A stretch of DNA of 64,000 nucleotides from Clostridia bacterium (GCA_017429265.1 JAFRPG010000014.1:1-64000), one strand, 5' to 3'. Positions 33,277-41,939 are shown, counted from the stretch's first letter. Translations and numbers: made by a program. The notes: generated by a model from the letters alone, not told the origin.

Positions 33277-33699
33277 TTACTTCTTCTCCGGCACATACTG
33301 CAGTTCGGAGGTGCAGTGCGGGCAGCGGGTCGCCTTGATCGGGACCTCGGAGAAGCAGAAGGGGCACTCCTTGGTGGTGGGAGCGGCAGGAGCTTCCTCT
33401 TCCTTCTTGCGGAGATTCCTGGACTTATTCGCAACCTTGATGATTACAAACAGCACCAGCGCGATCACCACAAAATTGATGATTGACCCAGCAAAGCGCA
33501 TGATGTTGTCCACAACACCCGGAGCCTGCTCACCATTCTCGCCCAGCGGCACAACCTTGTCCAGCAGAGGCTGGATAAAATTGGCAATCAGCGAATCGAC
33601 GATGGCCTTGAAAGCACCACCGATGATGATGCCGACAGCCATGTCAAGAACGTTGCCCTTCATGGCGAACTCTTTGAATTCCTTCAGGAACTTCTTCAT
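33277..33699 (-). CDS. mscL: Large-conductance mechanosensitive channel with C-terminal zinc ribbon
   Basis: 140 residues from the ATG at 33699 (AAGGAGG upstream). The channel core MKKFLKEFKEFAMKGNVLDMAVGIIIGGAF is unmistakable, with membrane segments at about 16–40 and 68–92. MscL opens under membrane tension to release solutes in osmotic downshock. An extra C-terminal domain of about 25 residues has CPFCFSEVPIKATRCPHC, a CxxC…CxxC zinc ribbon found in a subset of Bacillota MscL proteins in place of the plain helical bundle. It has its own promoter. Confidence 0.96.
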   Translation of the reverse strand: MKKFLKEFKEFAMKGNVLDMAVGIIIGGAFKAIVDSLIANFIQPLLDKVVPLGENGEQAPGVVDNIMRFAGSIINFVVIALVLFVIIKVANKSRNLRKKEEEAPAAPTTKECPFCFSEVPIKATRCPHCTSELQYVPEKK

Positions 33700-33735
33700 A
33701 TACAATTCCTCCTTTTCCCTCTCGGGTTCACCGGG

Positions 33736-33764
33736 AGTATAACACACAATTGTAACAAATTCAA
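33736..33764 (-). promoter_or_regulatory. Promoter for mscL
   Basis: On the minus strand, TTGAAT (33759–33764), a 17-bp spacer, TATACT (33736–33741). It lies just past the stop codon of the upstream thiamine pyrophosphokinase gene. Confidence 0.7.
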
Positions 33765-33771
33765 TAGAGAA

Positions 33772-34407
33772 TCAGGCGTCGGTGCTGAAAAATACAGCCA
33801 AAAGACCGTCTTCAAAGGAGAGGCGGGCCTCCTCCGCCGTCCACTCATTGCTGACCCCGAGGGGACGTCGCTGCGTGAGCACGGCGCCTTCCAGCGGCCA
33901 CCGCGTGCCGGTGAGCCGCACTCCGTGTGCCGCCTCCGTGAAGGCCAGCAGGGAGAGATACCGCCCCGGGATCCTCGGAAAAACGTAGCTCCCCGGTGCA
34001 AGGACCGTCGCCCGGTTCTGCGCGTCGCACAGCCACAGGGATTCCCCGCGCAGGGCGCAGTCCGCCGCCAGCTGCAGGTTGGCCGCCGTGTGGTCGAGCC
34101 GTCCGCCCAGTCCTCCGCCGACGCGGAAGTCCCGGTACCCGCGCTTCCTTCCCTCCGCCACACAGACCGCCGTATCGGTGTCATCCTTGAGGCGCGGGAG
34201 GAAGAGGGTGCGGCCGCGGTCCTCCTCCGTGAGAAAGCCGGCCGGCATGGAGTCGAAATCCCCGACGATCAGGTCCGGCCTGAGGCCGAAGCGCTTCGCC
34301 GCCTCATACCCGCGGTCGGCGCAGATCAGGAAGCCGCCCTCCCCAGGCGTGAGGAAAGCTTGCTCCTCTCCCGCCCAGAGCGCAGCGATGATGATGCAGG
34401 TGTGCAT
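33772..34407 (-). CDS. thiN: Thiamine pyrophosphokinase
   Basis: 211 residues from the ATG at 34407. It transfers pyrophosphate from ATP to thiamine to make the cofactor TPP. Family signatures are CADRGYEAAKRFGLRPDLIVGDFDSM near residue 30–55, KDDTDTAVC near 74–82, and GGLGGRLDHTAANL near 96–110. These are the metal/ATP and thiamine-binding elements of ThiN. The C-terminal beta domain ends SFEDGLLAVFFSTDA. It lies 70 nt behind the ispH-rpsA gene on the same strand and may be co-transcribed. Confidence 0.94.
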   Translation of the reverse strand: MHTCIIIAALWAGEEQAFLTPGEGGFLICADRGYEAAKRFGLRPDLIVGDFDSMPAGFLTEEDRGRTLFLPRLKDDTDTAVCVAEGRKRGYRDFRVGGGLGGRLDHTAANLQLAADCALRGESLWLCDAQNRATVLAPGSYVFPRIPGRYLSLLAFTEAAHGVRLTGTRWPLEGAVLTQRRPLGVSNEWTAEEARLSFEDGLLAVFFSTDA

Positions 34408-34477
34408 GGAAACCTCCCGCGGACCGGCAGACGCGCGAAAAGAGCTCTGCACCGGGCAGAGCTCAGAGAATGCGGGA

Positions 34478-36517
34478 TCAGGCTTCGGGAGCGGCTTCCT
34501 CGGCGGCCTCGGCCACATCTTCGACAGCCTCGGCGGCGGGCTCAACGGCCTCTTCGACGGCCTCGACAGCCTCTTCGGCCTCGGCGGGCACGTCCAGCTG
34601 CTCATCGTCCATGGCCTCGTCCTCAAGGGCCTGACGGATGGACAGGGAGATGCGCTTGCGCTCGGTGTCGACGCTCAGGACCTTCGCGCGGACGATGTCG
34701 CCGACGTTCACGGCGTCCTCGACCTTGGCGATCTTGGTGGGCGCGCACTGGGAGATGTGCACCAGGCCGTCCAGGCCGGGCTCAAGCTCCACGAAGGCGC
34801 CGAAGGTCACGATGCGGACGGCCTTGCCCTCCACGATGGCGCCCTCCGGATACTTCTCGGCGGCGTTGTCCCAGGGCTTGGGCTGCAGCTGCTTGTAGCC
34901 CAACTGGATGCGCTCGCGCTCGCGGTCGAGGCTGAGGACCTTCACGTCGATCTCCTGGTTGGGCTTCACGACGTCGGAAGGATCCTTGATGTGGCCCCAG
35001 CTCAGGTCGGTGATGTGGACCAGGCCGTCCACGCCGCCCACGTCGACGAAGGCGCCGAAGCTGGTCAGACGGCGGACGATGCCGTGGATCACGATGCCCT
35101 CTTCCAGGCGGCTCCAGGCCTCTTCCTTCTTGGCGGCGCTCTCCTCGAGGATGGCGGCCTTGCGGCTGGCGACGATGCGCTTCTTCTTGTCATCCACCTC
35201 GATGATCTTGAGCTTCATATCCTTGCCCACGAAATCGCCGATCTTGTCGACGTAGCGGGGGGCGAGCTGGGACGCGGGCACAAAGGCGCGCACACCGCCG
35301 ACATCGGCAATGAGACCGCCCTTGACGGCTTCCTTACCGACGCCCTCGACATACTCGCCGGCTTCGTACTTGGCCATCAGCGCTGCCCAGGCCTTGCGGT
35401 CGACGATGTTGCGCTGGGACAGCACCACATTGCCTTCGCCGTCGTTGACGTTGACGACCTCCACCTCGATCTCGTCGCCGACCTTGACGTCCTTGTCGGA
35501 CAGGTCGCTGCGCTTGATCAGGCCATCGGACTTGCCGCCGATGTTGACGATGATCTCGTCCTCGCGTTCCTCGATCACCTTGCCGGTGACCGTCTGGCCC
35601 TTGCGGTAACGCACGAACGTCTCTTCGATCTGCGCCATGAAGTCGTTGTTGGCGGCTTCCTCATTCGTAGCCTGGACCATGTTCTCATTGTCGGTCATTG
35701 TTGTGACAACCTCCTTCAGTGATCCGTCGGGCGTTGATGCACCGGCGGTGATTCCGATTCGATCGGAATGTATATTTGCAAAGGCTGGCGGGATCTCCGC
35801 CGCACGCTCTGCCAGAATGGTGCGCGGGCACAGGGCGAGACAGGACTCGTAGAGCTTCCGCGTGTTGGCGCTGTGCCGTCCGCCAATCACGATCATCGCA
35901 TCGCTCCGGGTCGCCAGCTCGCAGGCTTCGCGCTGGCGCTCCTCCGTGGCCGGGCAGATGGTGCACCGCTCGTCCAGGTCGGGGATCTTCGCGCGGAGGA
36001 CGGCGACGATGCCGTCCCAGCGGCTGGGGGGAAAGGTGGTCTGTGCGCAGACCGTCGCGCTCTCGATCGGGGGAAGGGCCGCGGCCTCCTCCTCCGTCGC
36101 CACGACGGCGGCCTCGCCCGTGATCCAACCTACCGTGCCCTGCACCTCTGGGTGCCTGGCTTCGCCGACGACGATCACCGTGCGGCCCTGCTCCGAGGCC
36201 TCCCGCGCGATGCGGTGCAGGCGGCTGACGAAGGGGCAGGTCAGGTCGACGACCTCGCATCCGGCTGCCTCCAGTGCGGCCAGGGTCTGCGGCCCGACGC
36301 CGTGGGAGCGGATCAGGACCTTTCGGCCCTGTGCTTCCGAGGGAGAGGCGATCGGCGGGACCCCGCGGCTGCGAAGGCTCTCCACCACCTGCGGGTTGTG
36401 AATCAGCTCCCCCAGGGTGCAGGCCGGTGTGCCCTCGTCCGCGATGCGTTCCGCGGCCTCCACGGCCCGCCGCACCCCCATGCAGAACCCCGCGTGGGGC
36501 GCGATCTCCAGCGGCAT
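34478..36517 (-). CDS. ispH-rpsA: Fusion of IspH (HMBPP reductase) and ribosomal protein S1
   Basis: 679 residues. Residues 1–275 are the 4Fe-4S enzyme that makes IPP and DMAPP, the last step of the MEP pathway. The iron ligands are Cys12 (GFCMGVRRAV), the Cys in DLTCPFV and the Cys in CTICPAT, with HSANTRKL as a substrate motif. Residues 300–640 carry four S1 domains, each with the DGLVHITDLS-type pattern, and an acidic Ala/Glu tail ends the protein. Such fusions are known in Clostridia. A strong internal ribosome-binding site and ATG at 35698 may also give free S1. Confidence 0.96.
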   Translation of the reverse strand: MPLEIAPHAGFCMGVRRAVEAAERIADEGTPACTLGELIHNPQVVESLRSRGVPPIASPSEAQGRKVLIRSHGVGPQTLAALEAAGCEVVDLTCPFVSRLHRIAREASEQGRTVIVVGEARHPEVQGTVGWITGEAAVVATEEEAAALPPIESATVCAQTTFPPSRWDGIVAVLRAKIPDLDERCTICPATEERQREACELATRSDAMIVIGGRHSANTRKLYESCLALCPRTILAERAAEIPPAFANIHSDRIGITAGASTPDGSLKEVVTTMTDNENMVQATNEEAANNDFMAQIEETFVRYRKGQTVTGKVIEEREDEIIVNIGGKSDGLIKRSDLSDKDVKVGDEIEVEVVNVNDGEGNVVLSQRNIVDRKAWAALMAKYEAGEYVEGVGKEAVKGGLIADVGGVRAFVPASQLAPRYVDKIGDFVGKDMKLKIIEVDDKKKRIVASRKAAILEESAAKKEEAWSRLEEGIVIHGIVRRLTSFGAFVDVGGVDGLVHITDLSWGHIKDPSDVVKPNQEIDVKVLSLDRERERIQLGYKQLQPKPWDNAAEKYPEGAIVEGKAVRIVTFGAFVELEPGLDGLVHISQCAPTKIAKVEDAVNVGDIVRAKVLSVDTERKRISLSIRQALEDEAMDDEQLDVPAEAEEAVEAVEEAVEPAAEAVEDVAEAAEEAAPEA
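35698..35716 (-). promoter_or_regulatory. Internal ribosome-binding site and start codon for separate S1
   Basis: On the minus strand AAGGAGGT (35709–35716) lies 10 nt before an in-frame ATG (35698) that begins MTDNENMVQ, exactly at the IspH/S1 junction. The AAGGAGGT is also the codons for Lys-Glu-Val at the end of the IspH part. Confidence 0.6.
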
Positions 36518-36647
36518 GGCACACCTCTTTCTCCGGATTGCGGGAATGACTCAACTACAACATTTCGCCCTCCCCTGCAAAAATCCTTCTTATCTGTGAA
36601 ATTTTTTTCGGCGCGGGAAGGCTCTCGTCCAAGCTCCGCCCGCCGGC

Positions 36648-36676
36648 TTGAAAGATCGGGCCGGATGATGTATAAT
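36648..36676 (+). promoter_or_regulatory. Promoter for the secreted SGNH-like gene
   Basis: TTGAAA (36648–36653), a 17-bp spacer, TATAAT (36671–36676). Confidence 0.75.
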
Positions 36677-36715
36677 CGGGCCGTTGACAGACTGACTGCA
36701 GGGAGGCGCAAGGCG

Positions 36716-37468
36716 ATGAAGAGACTGCTCCTGACGGTGATGTGCGTTTGTCTGGCCCTCTCCGCCGTGTGCGCGGAGGACGCGCCCCGGACGGAACGGC
36801 TGCCCGACGAGGTCCTGATGACCTACTACGACCGTTCGATCTTCGCGGGCGATTCCCTGGTCCTGGGTTTCCGCGGCTATGTGCGGAGCGAGCAGCAGCA
36901 GGATCCCGCCTTCTTCGCCGGGATCACCTTCTTCGGGGTGGCGAGCTACCAGCTGCGCGCGGCGGCCGTGGAGAACGTCAACGGCGTCGGCACGCAGCTG
37001 AAGTACAAGGGCCGCGACACGACCCTCGCCCACATCATGGAGAAGGAGCAGCCGCGCCGTGTGTTCATCTTCGCCGGGCTGAATGACAGGATCCACGCCT
37101 TCATCGACCGCGCGGACGACTATGTCAACCGGATCATGGCCCTGCGGGACAAGTTTGCCCCGGAGACGGAGATCTGCTTCTTTACCCTGACCCCGGTGGG
37201 AAAAAAGGTCGGTGCCAAGCGGCAGAAGCTCCACGATGAGTACAACGCCTGGCTGGCACAAAAGTGCGCGGAGGTCGGCGCGGTCTGCATCGACATCGCC
37301 TCCCCCCTGAAGGGCGAGGACGGCATGCTCCCCAACGAGATTTCCAGCGACAAGGAGTACCACCTCAATGCCAAAGGCAACGCGGTCTGGGCCCGGACGC
37401 TCCTCGACTTTGCCCAGAGCCGGTACGAGGCCGGCCTGTGGACGCCGGAGGAAACCGCCGCCCGGTGA
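36716..37468 (+). CDS. Secreted SGNH-like hydrolase
   Basis: 250 residues from the ATG at 36716 with GGGAGG upstream. A signal peptide covers about 1–20. The domain starts with SIFAGDSLVLGF (block I Ser in GDS), followed by FIFAGLNDR near 120 (block III Asn), and ends with DKEYHLNAKGNAVW (block V Asp/His). This is the extracellular SGNH/GDSL layout, related to proteins that trim acyl groups from polysaccharides or peptidoglycan. Substrate unknown. It sits upstream of the tRNA operon with no clear T-rich terminator between. Confidence 0.82.
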   Translation: MKRLLLTVMCVCLALSAVCAEDAPRTERLPDEVLMTYYDRSIFAGDSLVLGFRGYVRSEQQQDPAFFAGITFFGVASYQLRAAAVENVNGVGTQLKYKGRDTTLAHIMEKEQPRRVFIFAGLNDRIHAFIDRADDYVNRIMALRDKFAPETEICFFTLTPVGKKVGAKRQKLHDEYNAWLAQKCAEVGAVCIDIASPLKGEDGMLPNEISSDKEYHLNAKGNAVWARTLLDFAQSRYEAGLWTPEETAAR

Positions 37469-37501
37469 ATCCGGCAATTTGCCGGGTGCTGAAAAAAACT
37501 C

Positions 37502-37530
37502 TTGACAAACGCCGCAATCTGCGCTAATAT
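37502..37530 (+). promoter_or_regulatory. Promoter of the tRNA operon
   Basis: TTGACA (37502–37507), a 17-bp spacer, TAATAT (37525–37530), 33 nt before the first tRNA. Confidence 0.88.
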
Positions 37531-37563
37531 ATGCAAGCGTCATGAAACGACGCTGCGGCAATC

Positions 37564-37639
37564 GGGAGCATAGCTCAGCTGGGAGAGCACTTGCCTTACA
37601 AGCAAGGGGTCACAGGTTCGAGCCCTGTTGTTCCCACCA
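37564..37639 (+). tRNA. tRNA-Val (TAC)
   Basis: Acceptor arms GGGAGCA and TGTTCCC, anticodon loop CTTACAA on a CTTGC/GCAAG stem, T arm GGTTCGAGC, encoded CCA. First of four tRNAs in one transcript. Confidence 0.97.
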
Positions 37640-37649
37640 GATTCAATCT

Positions 37650-37723
37650 GGCCCGGTAGCTCAGTTGGTTAGAGCGCCAGCCTGTCACGTTGGAGGTCGA
37701 GGGTTCGAGCCCCTTCCGGGTCG
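37650..37723 (+). tRNA. tRNA-Asp (GTC)
   Basis: Acceptor arms GGCCCGG and CCGGGTC, anticodon loop CTGTCAC, discriminator G. The 3' CCA is not encoded (CAC follows). Confidence 0.97.
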
Positions 37724-37731
37724 CACTTCCT

Positions 37732-37807
37732 GCCTTGGTAGCTCAGTCGGTAGAGCAGCAGACTGAAAATCTGCGTGTCGGTGGTTCGATTCCGCCCCAA
37801 GGCACCA
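37732..37807 (+). tRNA. tRNA-Phe (GAA)
   Basis: Acceptor arms GCCTTGG and CCAAGGC, anticodon loop CTGAAAA on CAGA/TCTG, T arm GGTTCGATTCC, encoded CCA. Confidence 0.97.
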
Positions 37808-37817
37808 TTCCCCGCAT

Positions 37818-37893
37818 GCGGTAGTAGCTCAGTTGGTAGAGCGCCACCTTGCCAAGGTGGAGGTCGCGAGTCCGAGCCTCGTCTACCGCTCCA
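37818..37893 (+). tRNA. tRNA-Gly (GCC)
   Basis: Acceptor arms GCGGTAG and CTACCGC, anticodon loop TTGCCAA on CCACC/GGTGG, encoded CCA. The T arm reads GAGTCCGAGCCTC, with C in place of the usual second T of TTC. Confidence 0.96.
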
Positions 37894-37895
37894 TC

Positions 37896-37926
37896 GCCGG
37901 ACACAGAACGTGTCCGGTTTTCTTTT
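37896..37926 (+). terminator. Terminator of the tRNA operon
   Basis: CCGGACAC pairs with GTGTCCGG, followed by TTTTCTTTT. Confidence 0.92.
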
Positions 37927-37946
37927 ATGCCGGGGCCCGTCTTCCT

Positions 37947-37975
37947 TTGACACGCGCTCGCGGCTGTGGTAGAAT
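37947..37975 (+). promoter_or_regulatory. Promoter for the TetR gene
   Basis: TTGACA (37947–37952), a 17-bp spacer, TAGAAT (37970–37975). Confidence 0.75.
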
Positions 37976-38029
37976 GCCTTCAGATAAAGACACCTGTTTC
38001 ACACATCCTTGACCGGGAGGGATGCTTTT

Positions 38030-38662
38030 ATGCCGCGCACTTCGATCACCGAAGCCGAGATCCGGGAGGCCCTGCTGAAGGCCGCCACCGAAGCCTTTCT
38101 CCGGGACGGCATCATGGCCACGGAGATGAAGGCCGTCGCCGCCAGCGCCGGGCTCAGCCGCTCCACGCTGTACCGTTATACGATCAGCAAAAATCAGCTG
38201 GCCTTCCTCGTGGGAGAGCAGCGGATCCGCCTCATGGTGGAGGCCGCGCACCGGCGCTCCGGGACACAGCTCGCCACGGGCTGGGAGCGTCTGGAATACT
38301 TCTGCGAGAGCATGATCACCGAGCTGGAGGGCCGGACCGCCGATCTGCGCCTGATGGCGGAATTCGACGCGATCTATTCCGGCCCCTACCCCGACATCCC
38401 CGAGGCGCGAGATTACGTGGCCACCATGCAGCGCCTGCACAGCCACTCCGTCGAAATGGTGCTCGACGGCCTGGCGGACGGCAGCATCGTCAACGTCCCC
38501 GACGCCGCCCTCTTCGCCTCCGTGCTGGAGAACGTGATCTTCGGCATGGCGACGCGCTACTTCCCCCGCGAGGCCCATTACATCGAGGAGCATCAGCACG
38601 GCGGCCGCCAGGTGATCCGCGAGATCGTCCGCCGCCTGCTCGAGGGCGTCAGAGCCGCCTGA
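38030..38662 (+). CDS. TetR-family transcriptional regulator
   Basis: 210 residues from the ATG at 38030 with GGGAGGG 8 nt upstream. The N-terminal helix-turn-helix ATEMKAVAASAGLSRSTLYRYTISKNQLAFLV lies at about residues 30–60, in the TetR position. The C-terminal helical part (60–210) should bind a ligand and make the dimer. No efflux pump or enzyme is directly next to it: tRNAs lie upstream and glyA downstream. The target is therefore unknown, and TetR genes often control themselves. Confidence 0.9.
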   Translation: MPRTSITEAEIREALLKAATEAFLRDGIMATEMKAVAASAGLSRSTLYRYTISKNQLAFLVGEQRIRLMVEAAHRRSGTQLATGWERLEYFCESMITELEGRTADLRLMAEFDAIYSGPYPDIPEARDYVATMQRLHSHSVEMVLDGLADGSIVNVPDAALFASVLENVIFGMATRYFPREAHYIEEHQHGGRQVIREIVRRLLEGVRAA

Positions 38663-38673
38663 CCGCATCTCCG

Positions 38674-38717
38674 GGCAGGGGATCCCCGCCGCACAGGCAC
38701 CGGGTCCCCTGCTTTTC
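38674..38717 (+). terminator. Intrinsic terminator of the TetR gene
   Basis: GCAGGGGA pairs with TCCCCTGC, followed by TTTTCG, with a long loop. Confidence 0.65.
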
Positions 38718-38787
38718 GTTTGCCCTCTCTGCGCCGCTTCGCCGGAAAAGAAAAACGCAAAAAAACAATCCGGAGGCCTTTCCGGCG

Positions 38788-38816
38788 TTGCAATCCGCAC
38801 TTCCTGTTAGTATAAT
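38788..38816 (+). promoter_or_regulatory. Promoter for glyA
   Basis: TTGCAA (38788–38793), a 17-bp spacer, TATAAT (38811–38816). Confidence 0.8.
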
Positions 38817-38851
38817 GGGGCGAATCCAACACAAGGAGGTCTTCCCGAAAG

Positions 38852-40090
38852 ATGGAGCTGGAACTGATCCGCAGTACGGACCCCGCCGTGGCCGACGCCA
38901 TCGCCGCTGAGCTGGAGCGTCAGCGCACCCATATCGAGCTGATCGCCTCGGAGAACTTCGTGTCCCCCGCCGTGATGGCGGCTATGGGCACCTGCCTGAC
39001 CAACAAGTACGCCGAGGGATACCCGGCTCACCGCTATTACGGCGGCTGCGAGTGCGTGGACGTGGTGGAGAACCTGGCCCGCGACCGCGTCTGCCGGCTG
39101 TTCGGCGCCGAACACGCCAACGTGCAGCCCCACTCCGGCGCGCAGGCCAACCTGGCGGTCTACTTCGCCCTGCTGCAGCCCGGTGATACGGTCATGGGCA
39201 TGGCCCTGGACAACGGCGGCCACCTGACCCACGGCAGCCCGGTCAACATGAGCGGCAAGTTCTACCGCTTCGTCCCCTACGGCGTGTCCGAGCGCGACGG
39301 CCGCATCGACTATGACGACGTCCTGCGCCTCGCGAAGGAGTGCAGCCCGAAGCTGATCGTCGCGGGCGCCTCCGCCTATCCGCGCGTCATCGATTTCGCC
39401 CGCCTGCGCGCCATCGCGGACGAGGTCGGCGCCATGCTGATGGTGGACATGGCCCACATCGCGGGTCTGGTCGCTGCCGGGGAGCATCCGAACCCCGTCC
39501 CCTACGCCGACGTGGTGACCTCCACCACCCACAAGACCCTGCGCGGCCCCCGCGGCGGCCTGATCCTCTGCCGCGAGCAGTACGCCAAGGCCATCGACAA
39601 GGCCATCTTCCCGGGCACCCAGGGCGGCCCGCTGGAGCACATCATCGCCGCCAAGGCCGTCTGCTTCGGCGAGGCGCTGACGCCTGAGTTCAAGGCCTAC
39701 CAGCACCAGATCGTGGCCAACGCCAAGGCGCTGGAGAACGCCTTCCGCGCCGAGGGCCTGCAGATGGTCTCCGGCGGCACGGACAACCACCTGATCCTCC
39801 TCGACTTCTCCGACAGCGAGGTCACGGGCAAGCAGCTCGAAGGCCTGCTGGAGGAGGCCAACATCACGGTGAACAAGAACACCGTCCCCGGCGAGAAGCG
39901 CTCCCCCTTCGTCACCAGCGGCGTGCGCGTCGGCACGCCCGCGATCACCACGCGCGGCCTGAAGGAAGAGCACATGGCCCTCATCGCGGCCTGGATCGCC
40001 CGCGTCGTGCGCGAGGGCGAAGCCTGCGTCCCGGCGGTCAAAGCCGAGGTCGAAGCCCTGATGAAGGGATTCCCGCTGTACGCGGAATAA
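38852..40090 (+). CDS. glyA: Serine hydroxymethyltransferase
   Basis: 412 residues, the standard length. This PLP enzyme interconverts serine and glycine with tetrahydrofolate and is the main one-carbon source. Signatures: [18 protein letters not shown] near residue 28–45, [11 protein letters not shown] near 52, [11 protein letters not shown] near 89, and the PLP lysine in [14 protein letters not shown] near 222–235. The C-terminus is complete. AAGGAGGT precedes the ATG. It is monocistronic between its own promoter and a strong terminator. Confidence 0.97.
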   Translation: MELELIRSTDPAVADAIAAELERQRTHIELIASENFVSPAVMAAMGTCLTNKYAEGYPAHRYYGGCECVDVVENLARDRVCRLFGAEHANVQPHSGAQANLAVYFALLQPGDTVMGMALDNGGHLTHGSPVNMSGKFYRFVPYGVSERDGRIDYDDVLRLAKECSPKLIVAGASAYPRVIDFARLRAIADEVGAMLMVDMAHIAGLVAAGEHPNPVPYADVVTSTTHKTLRGPRGGLILCREQYAKAIDKAIFPGTQGGPLEHIIAAKAVCFGEALTPEFKAYQHQIVANAKALENAFRAEGLQMVSGGTDNHLILLDFSDSEVTGKQLEGLLEEANITVNKNTVPGEKRSPFVTSGVRVGTPAITTRGLKEEHMALIAAWIARVVREGEACVPAVKAEVEALMKGFPLYAE

Positions 40091-40109
40091 CGATCGAAAC
40101 CATACGAAG

Positions 40110-40155
40110 CGGGGCCGCCGCAGCACTGATCGCTGCGGCGGCCCCGCCGTTTTTG
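40110..40155 (+). terminator. Strong terminator of glyA
   Basis: A perfect 15-bp stem, CGGGGCCGCCGCAGC (40110–40124) with GCTGCGGCGGCCCCG (40132–40146), followed by CCGTTTTTG. Confidence 0.92.
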
Positions 40156-40174
40156 TTCCGATGCGTGTCTCCGA

Positions 40175-41410
40175 TCACTCGAAGCGTTCGTCGATGACGC
40201 GCTTCGATTTCTTTTCGCTGCGCGGGAGGACGCCGAGTTCGACCACCTTGACCAAGGGCGAGAAGCCGATCTTGGACTTCACGCGCTCCGCGACGCGGCG
40301 GGCGATGTCCGCAAAGTTCACCGTACCGTCGGTCTCGACGTAGATACGCATGGTGTCGCGGCCCTCGAGGTGGGAGATGCGGATCTGATACTCGCTGGAC
40401 AGCTCCGGGAAGGACGCGAGGATCTCCTCGATCTGCTTCGGGAAGACATTGACGCCCTTGATCTTCATCATGTCGTCGCTGCGGCCCTGGATCACGTCGA
40501 TGCGCGGATGATGCATGCCGCAGGGGCACTCGCCGGGGATGATGCGGCTCAGGTCGTGGGTGCGGTAGCGGATCAGCGGCGCGCCCTCCTTGACCAGGGT
40601 CGTCAGCACGATCTCGCCCCACTCGCCGTCAGGGACGTTCTTCCCGGTCTCCGGGTCGATGATCTCCACATAGAGATAATCCTCCCAGATGTGCATGCCG
40701 GTGTCGTACTTGCAGTTGATGCCGATGCCGGGGCCGTAGATCTCGGTCAGGCCGTAGATATCGTACAGCTCGATGCCCAGCTCGGTGCGGATGCGGTTGC
40801 GCATCTTCTCGCTCCAGCGCTCGGAGCCGATGACGCCCTTGGTCAGGTGGATTTTGTCGCGGATGCCGCGCTTGGCGATCTCCTCCGCCAGCAGCAGGGC
40901 GTAGGAGGAGGTGGCGCACAGCACCGTGCTCTTCAGATCCATCATCATCTGCAGCTGCTTCTCGGTGTTGCCGGGGCCCATCGGGACCGCCATGGCGCCG
41001 AGGCGCTCGCAGCCGGCCTGGAAGCCGATGCCCGCCGTCCACAGGCCGTAGCCGGGGGTGATGTGGATGCGGTCCCTGTTCGTGATCCCCGCCACCTCAT
41101 AGCAGCGCGCGAACATGATGGCCCAGTCTTCCACGTCCTTGCGGGTGTAGGGGATGATGACCGGCACGCCCGTGGTGCCCGAGGAGGAGTGGATGCGGAC
41201 GATCTCCTCCTCCGGAACGGCCATCAGGCCCAGGGGATAAGCGTCGCGCAGGTCCTGCTTCTGGGAGAAGGGCAGGGCTTCGAACTCCTCCACCGTGCTC
41301 ACGCCGTCGATGCCGGCGTCGCGGAGTTTCTTGCCGTAGAAATTGTCAGCCGCGATCAGGCGCTTGATCTGGCGGTCCACCTGTTCCAGCTGAACCTTTG
41401 AAATCTGCAT
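40175..41410 (-). CDS. Phenylacetate–CoA ligase-like adenylating enzyme
   Basis: 411 residues from the ATG at 41410 with AGGAGGAAT upstream. It is of PaaK type in the AMP-forming ligase superfamily: it activates an aromatic or indole carboxylate with ATP and transfers it to CoA. The phosphate loop is IHSSSGTTGVPVIIPYT near residue 88–104; DIYGLTEIYGPGIG near 232 and YRTHDLSRIIPGECPCG near 300–316 follow, then the hinge/lysine region DDMMKIKGVNVFPKQIEE. Length is a little below PaaK. No phenylacetate pathway genes are nearby, so indolepyruvate-type or unknown acids are possible. Confidence 0.9.
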   Translation of the reverse strand: MQISKVQLEQVDRQIKRLIAADNFYGKKLRDAGIDGVSTVEEFEALPFSQKQDLRDAYPLGLMAVPEEEIVRIHSSSGTTGVPVIIPYTRKDVEDWAIMFARCYEVAGITNRDRIHITPGYGLWTAGIGFQAGCERLGAMAVPMGPGNTEKQLQMMMDLKSTVLCATSSYALLLAEEIAKRGIRDKIHLTKGVIGSERWSEKMRNRIRTELGIELYDIYGLTEIYGPGIGINCKYDTGMHIWEDYLYVEIIDPETGKNVPDGEWGEIVLTTLVKEGAPLIRYRTHDLSRIIPGECPCGMHHPRIDVIQGRSDDMMKIKGVNVFPKQIEEILASFPELSSEYQIRISHLEGRDTMRIYVETDGTVNFADIARRVAERVKSKIGFSPLVKVVELGVLPRSEKKSKRVIDERFE

Positions 41411-41450
41411 AAGGGATTCCTCCTGTCGTTTGATGACGTTGACTGCCCCG

Positions 41451-41479
41451 ATGATAGCACAAATCGGGAGGAGTTTCAA
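41451..41479 (-). promoter_or_regulatory. Promoter for the CoA-ligase gene
   Basis: On the minus strand, TTGAAA (41474–41479), a 17-bp spacer, TATCAT (41451–41456). Confidence 0.75.
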
Positions 41480-41499
41480 GCCGGAGGAGCCCGCCCGCC

Positions 41500-41811
41500 T
41501 CAGGCAGTACAACAGAAACACAAACCCGCGCGCAAAAAAACACCGCAGGTTTCATCCTGCGGCTCATGGTCCCTGCGGCCGGCCCCGACGATGATGCTGT
41601 CCATGGGCACGTCGAGCAGGGCGCTCAGGGCGTAGAGGTTGTCGATGGAGGGGAGGCACTTCCCGGCCTGCCATTTGTAGATCGACCGGGGTTCGTTGAA
41701 GTCGAAGTAGTCCTGGAGGTCTTCCACGGAGAGCCCGCGCTCTTCGCGGAGGCTACGGATGTTCCGGCCGGTGGCCTTCATGTCGATCGCCGGATAGGAA
41801 TGCTGCTGCAT
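41500..41811 (-). CDS. XRE-type helix-turn-helix regulator
   Basis: 103 residues from the ATG at 41811 (AAAAAGGAGG upstream). The HTH lies at about residues 10–65: MKATGRNIRSLREERGLSVEDLQDYFDF, then SIYKWQAGKCLPSIDNLYALSALLDVPMDSIIV, a typical Cro/C1 fold of the kind common in Clostridia. The last 14 codons run through a hairpin with a T-tract that looks like the gene's own terminator (41534–41564), so the C-terminal CGVFLRAGLCFCCTA may be non-essential. Target unknown. Confidence 0.85.
   Translation of the reverse strand: MQQHSYPAIDMKATGRNIRSLREERGLSVEDLQDYFDFNEPRSIYKWQAGKCLPSIDNLYALSALLDVPMDSIIVGAGRRDHEPQDETCGVFLRAGLCFCCTA
41534..41564 (-). terminator. Terminator inside the 3' end of the XRE gene
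   Basis: On the minus strand, GCCGCAGG pairs with CCTGCGGTG and is followed by TTTTTTT, upstream of the stop codon at 41500. Confidence 0.65.
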
Positions 41812-41864
41812 CAGAACGCCTCCTTTTTCGTTTCCCTCACTCTCTGTCAAAAATGCGCTCCCTA

Positions 41865-41893
41865 TAGATACCACGTTTCCCGACGGAATGCAA
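41865..41893 (-). promoter_or_regulatory. Promoter for the XRE regulator
   Basis: On the minus strand, TTGCAT (41888–41893), a 17-bp spacer, TATCTA (41865–41870). Confidence 0.6.
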
Positions 41894-41939
41894 GGGCCAA
41901 ATCGCCGGAAATCTGTAAATTCTCTGTGAACAGGACCGC

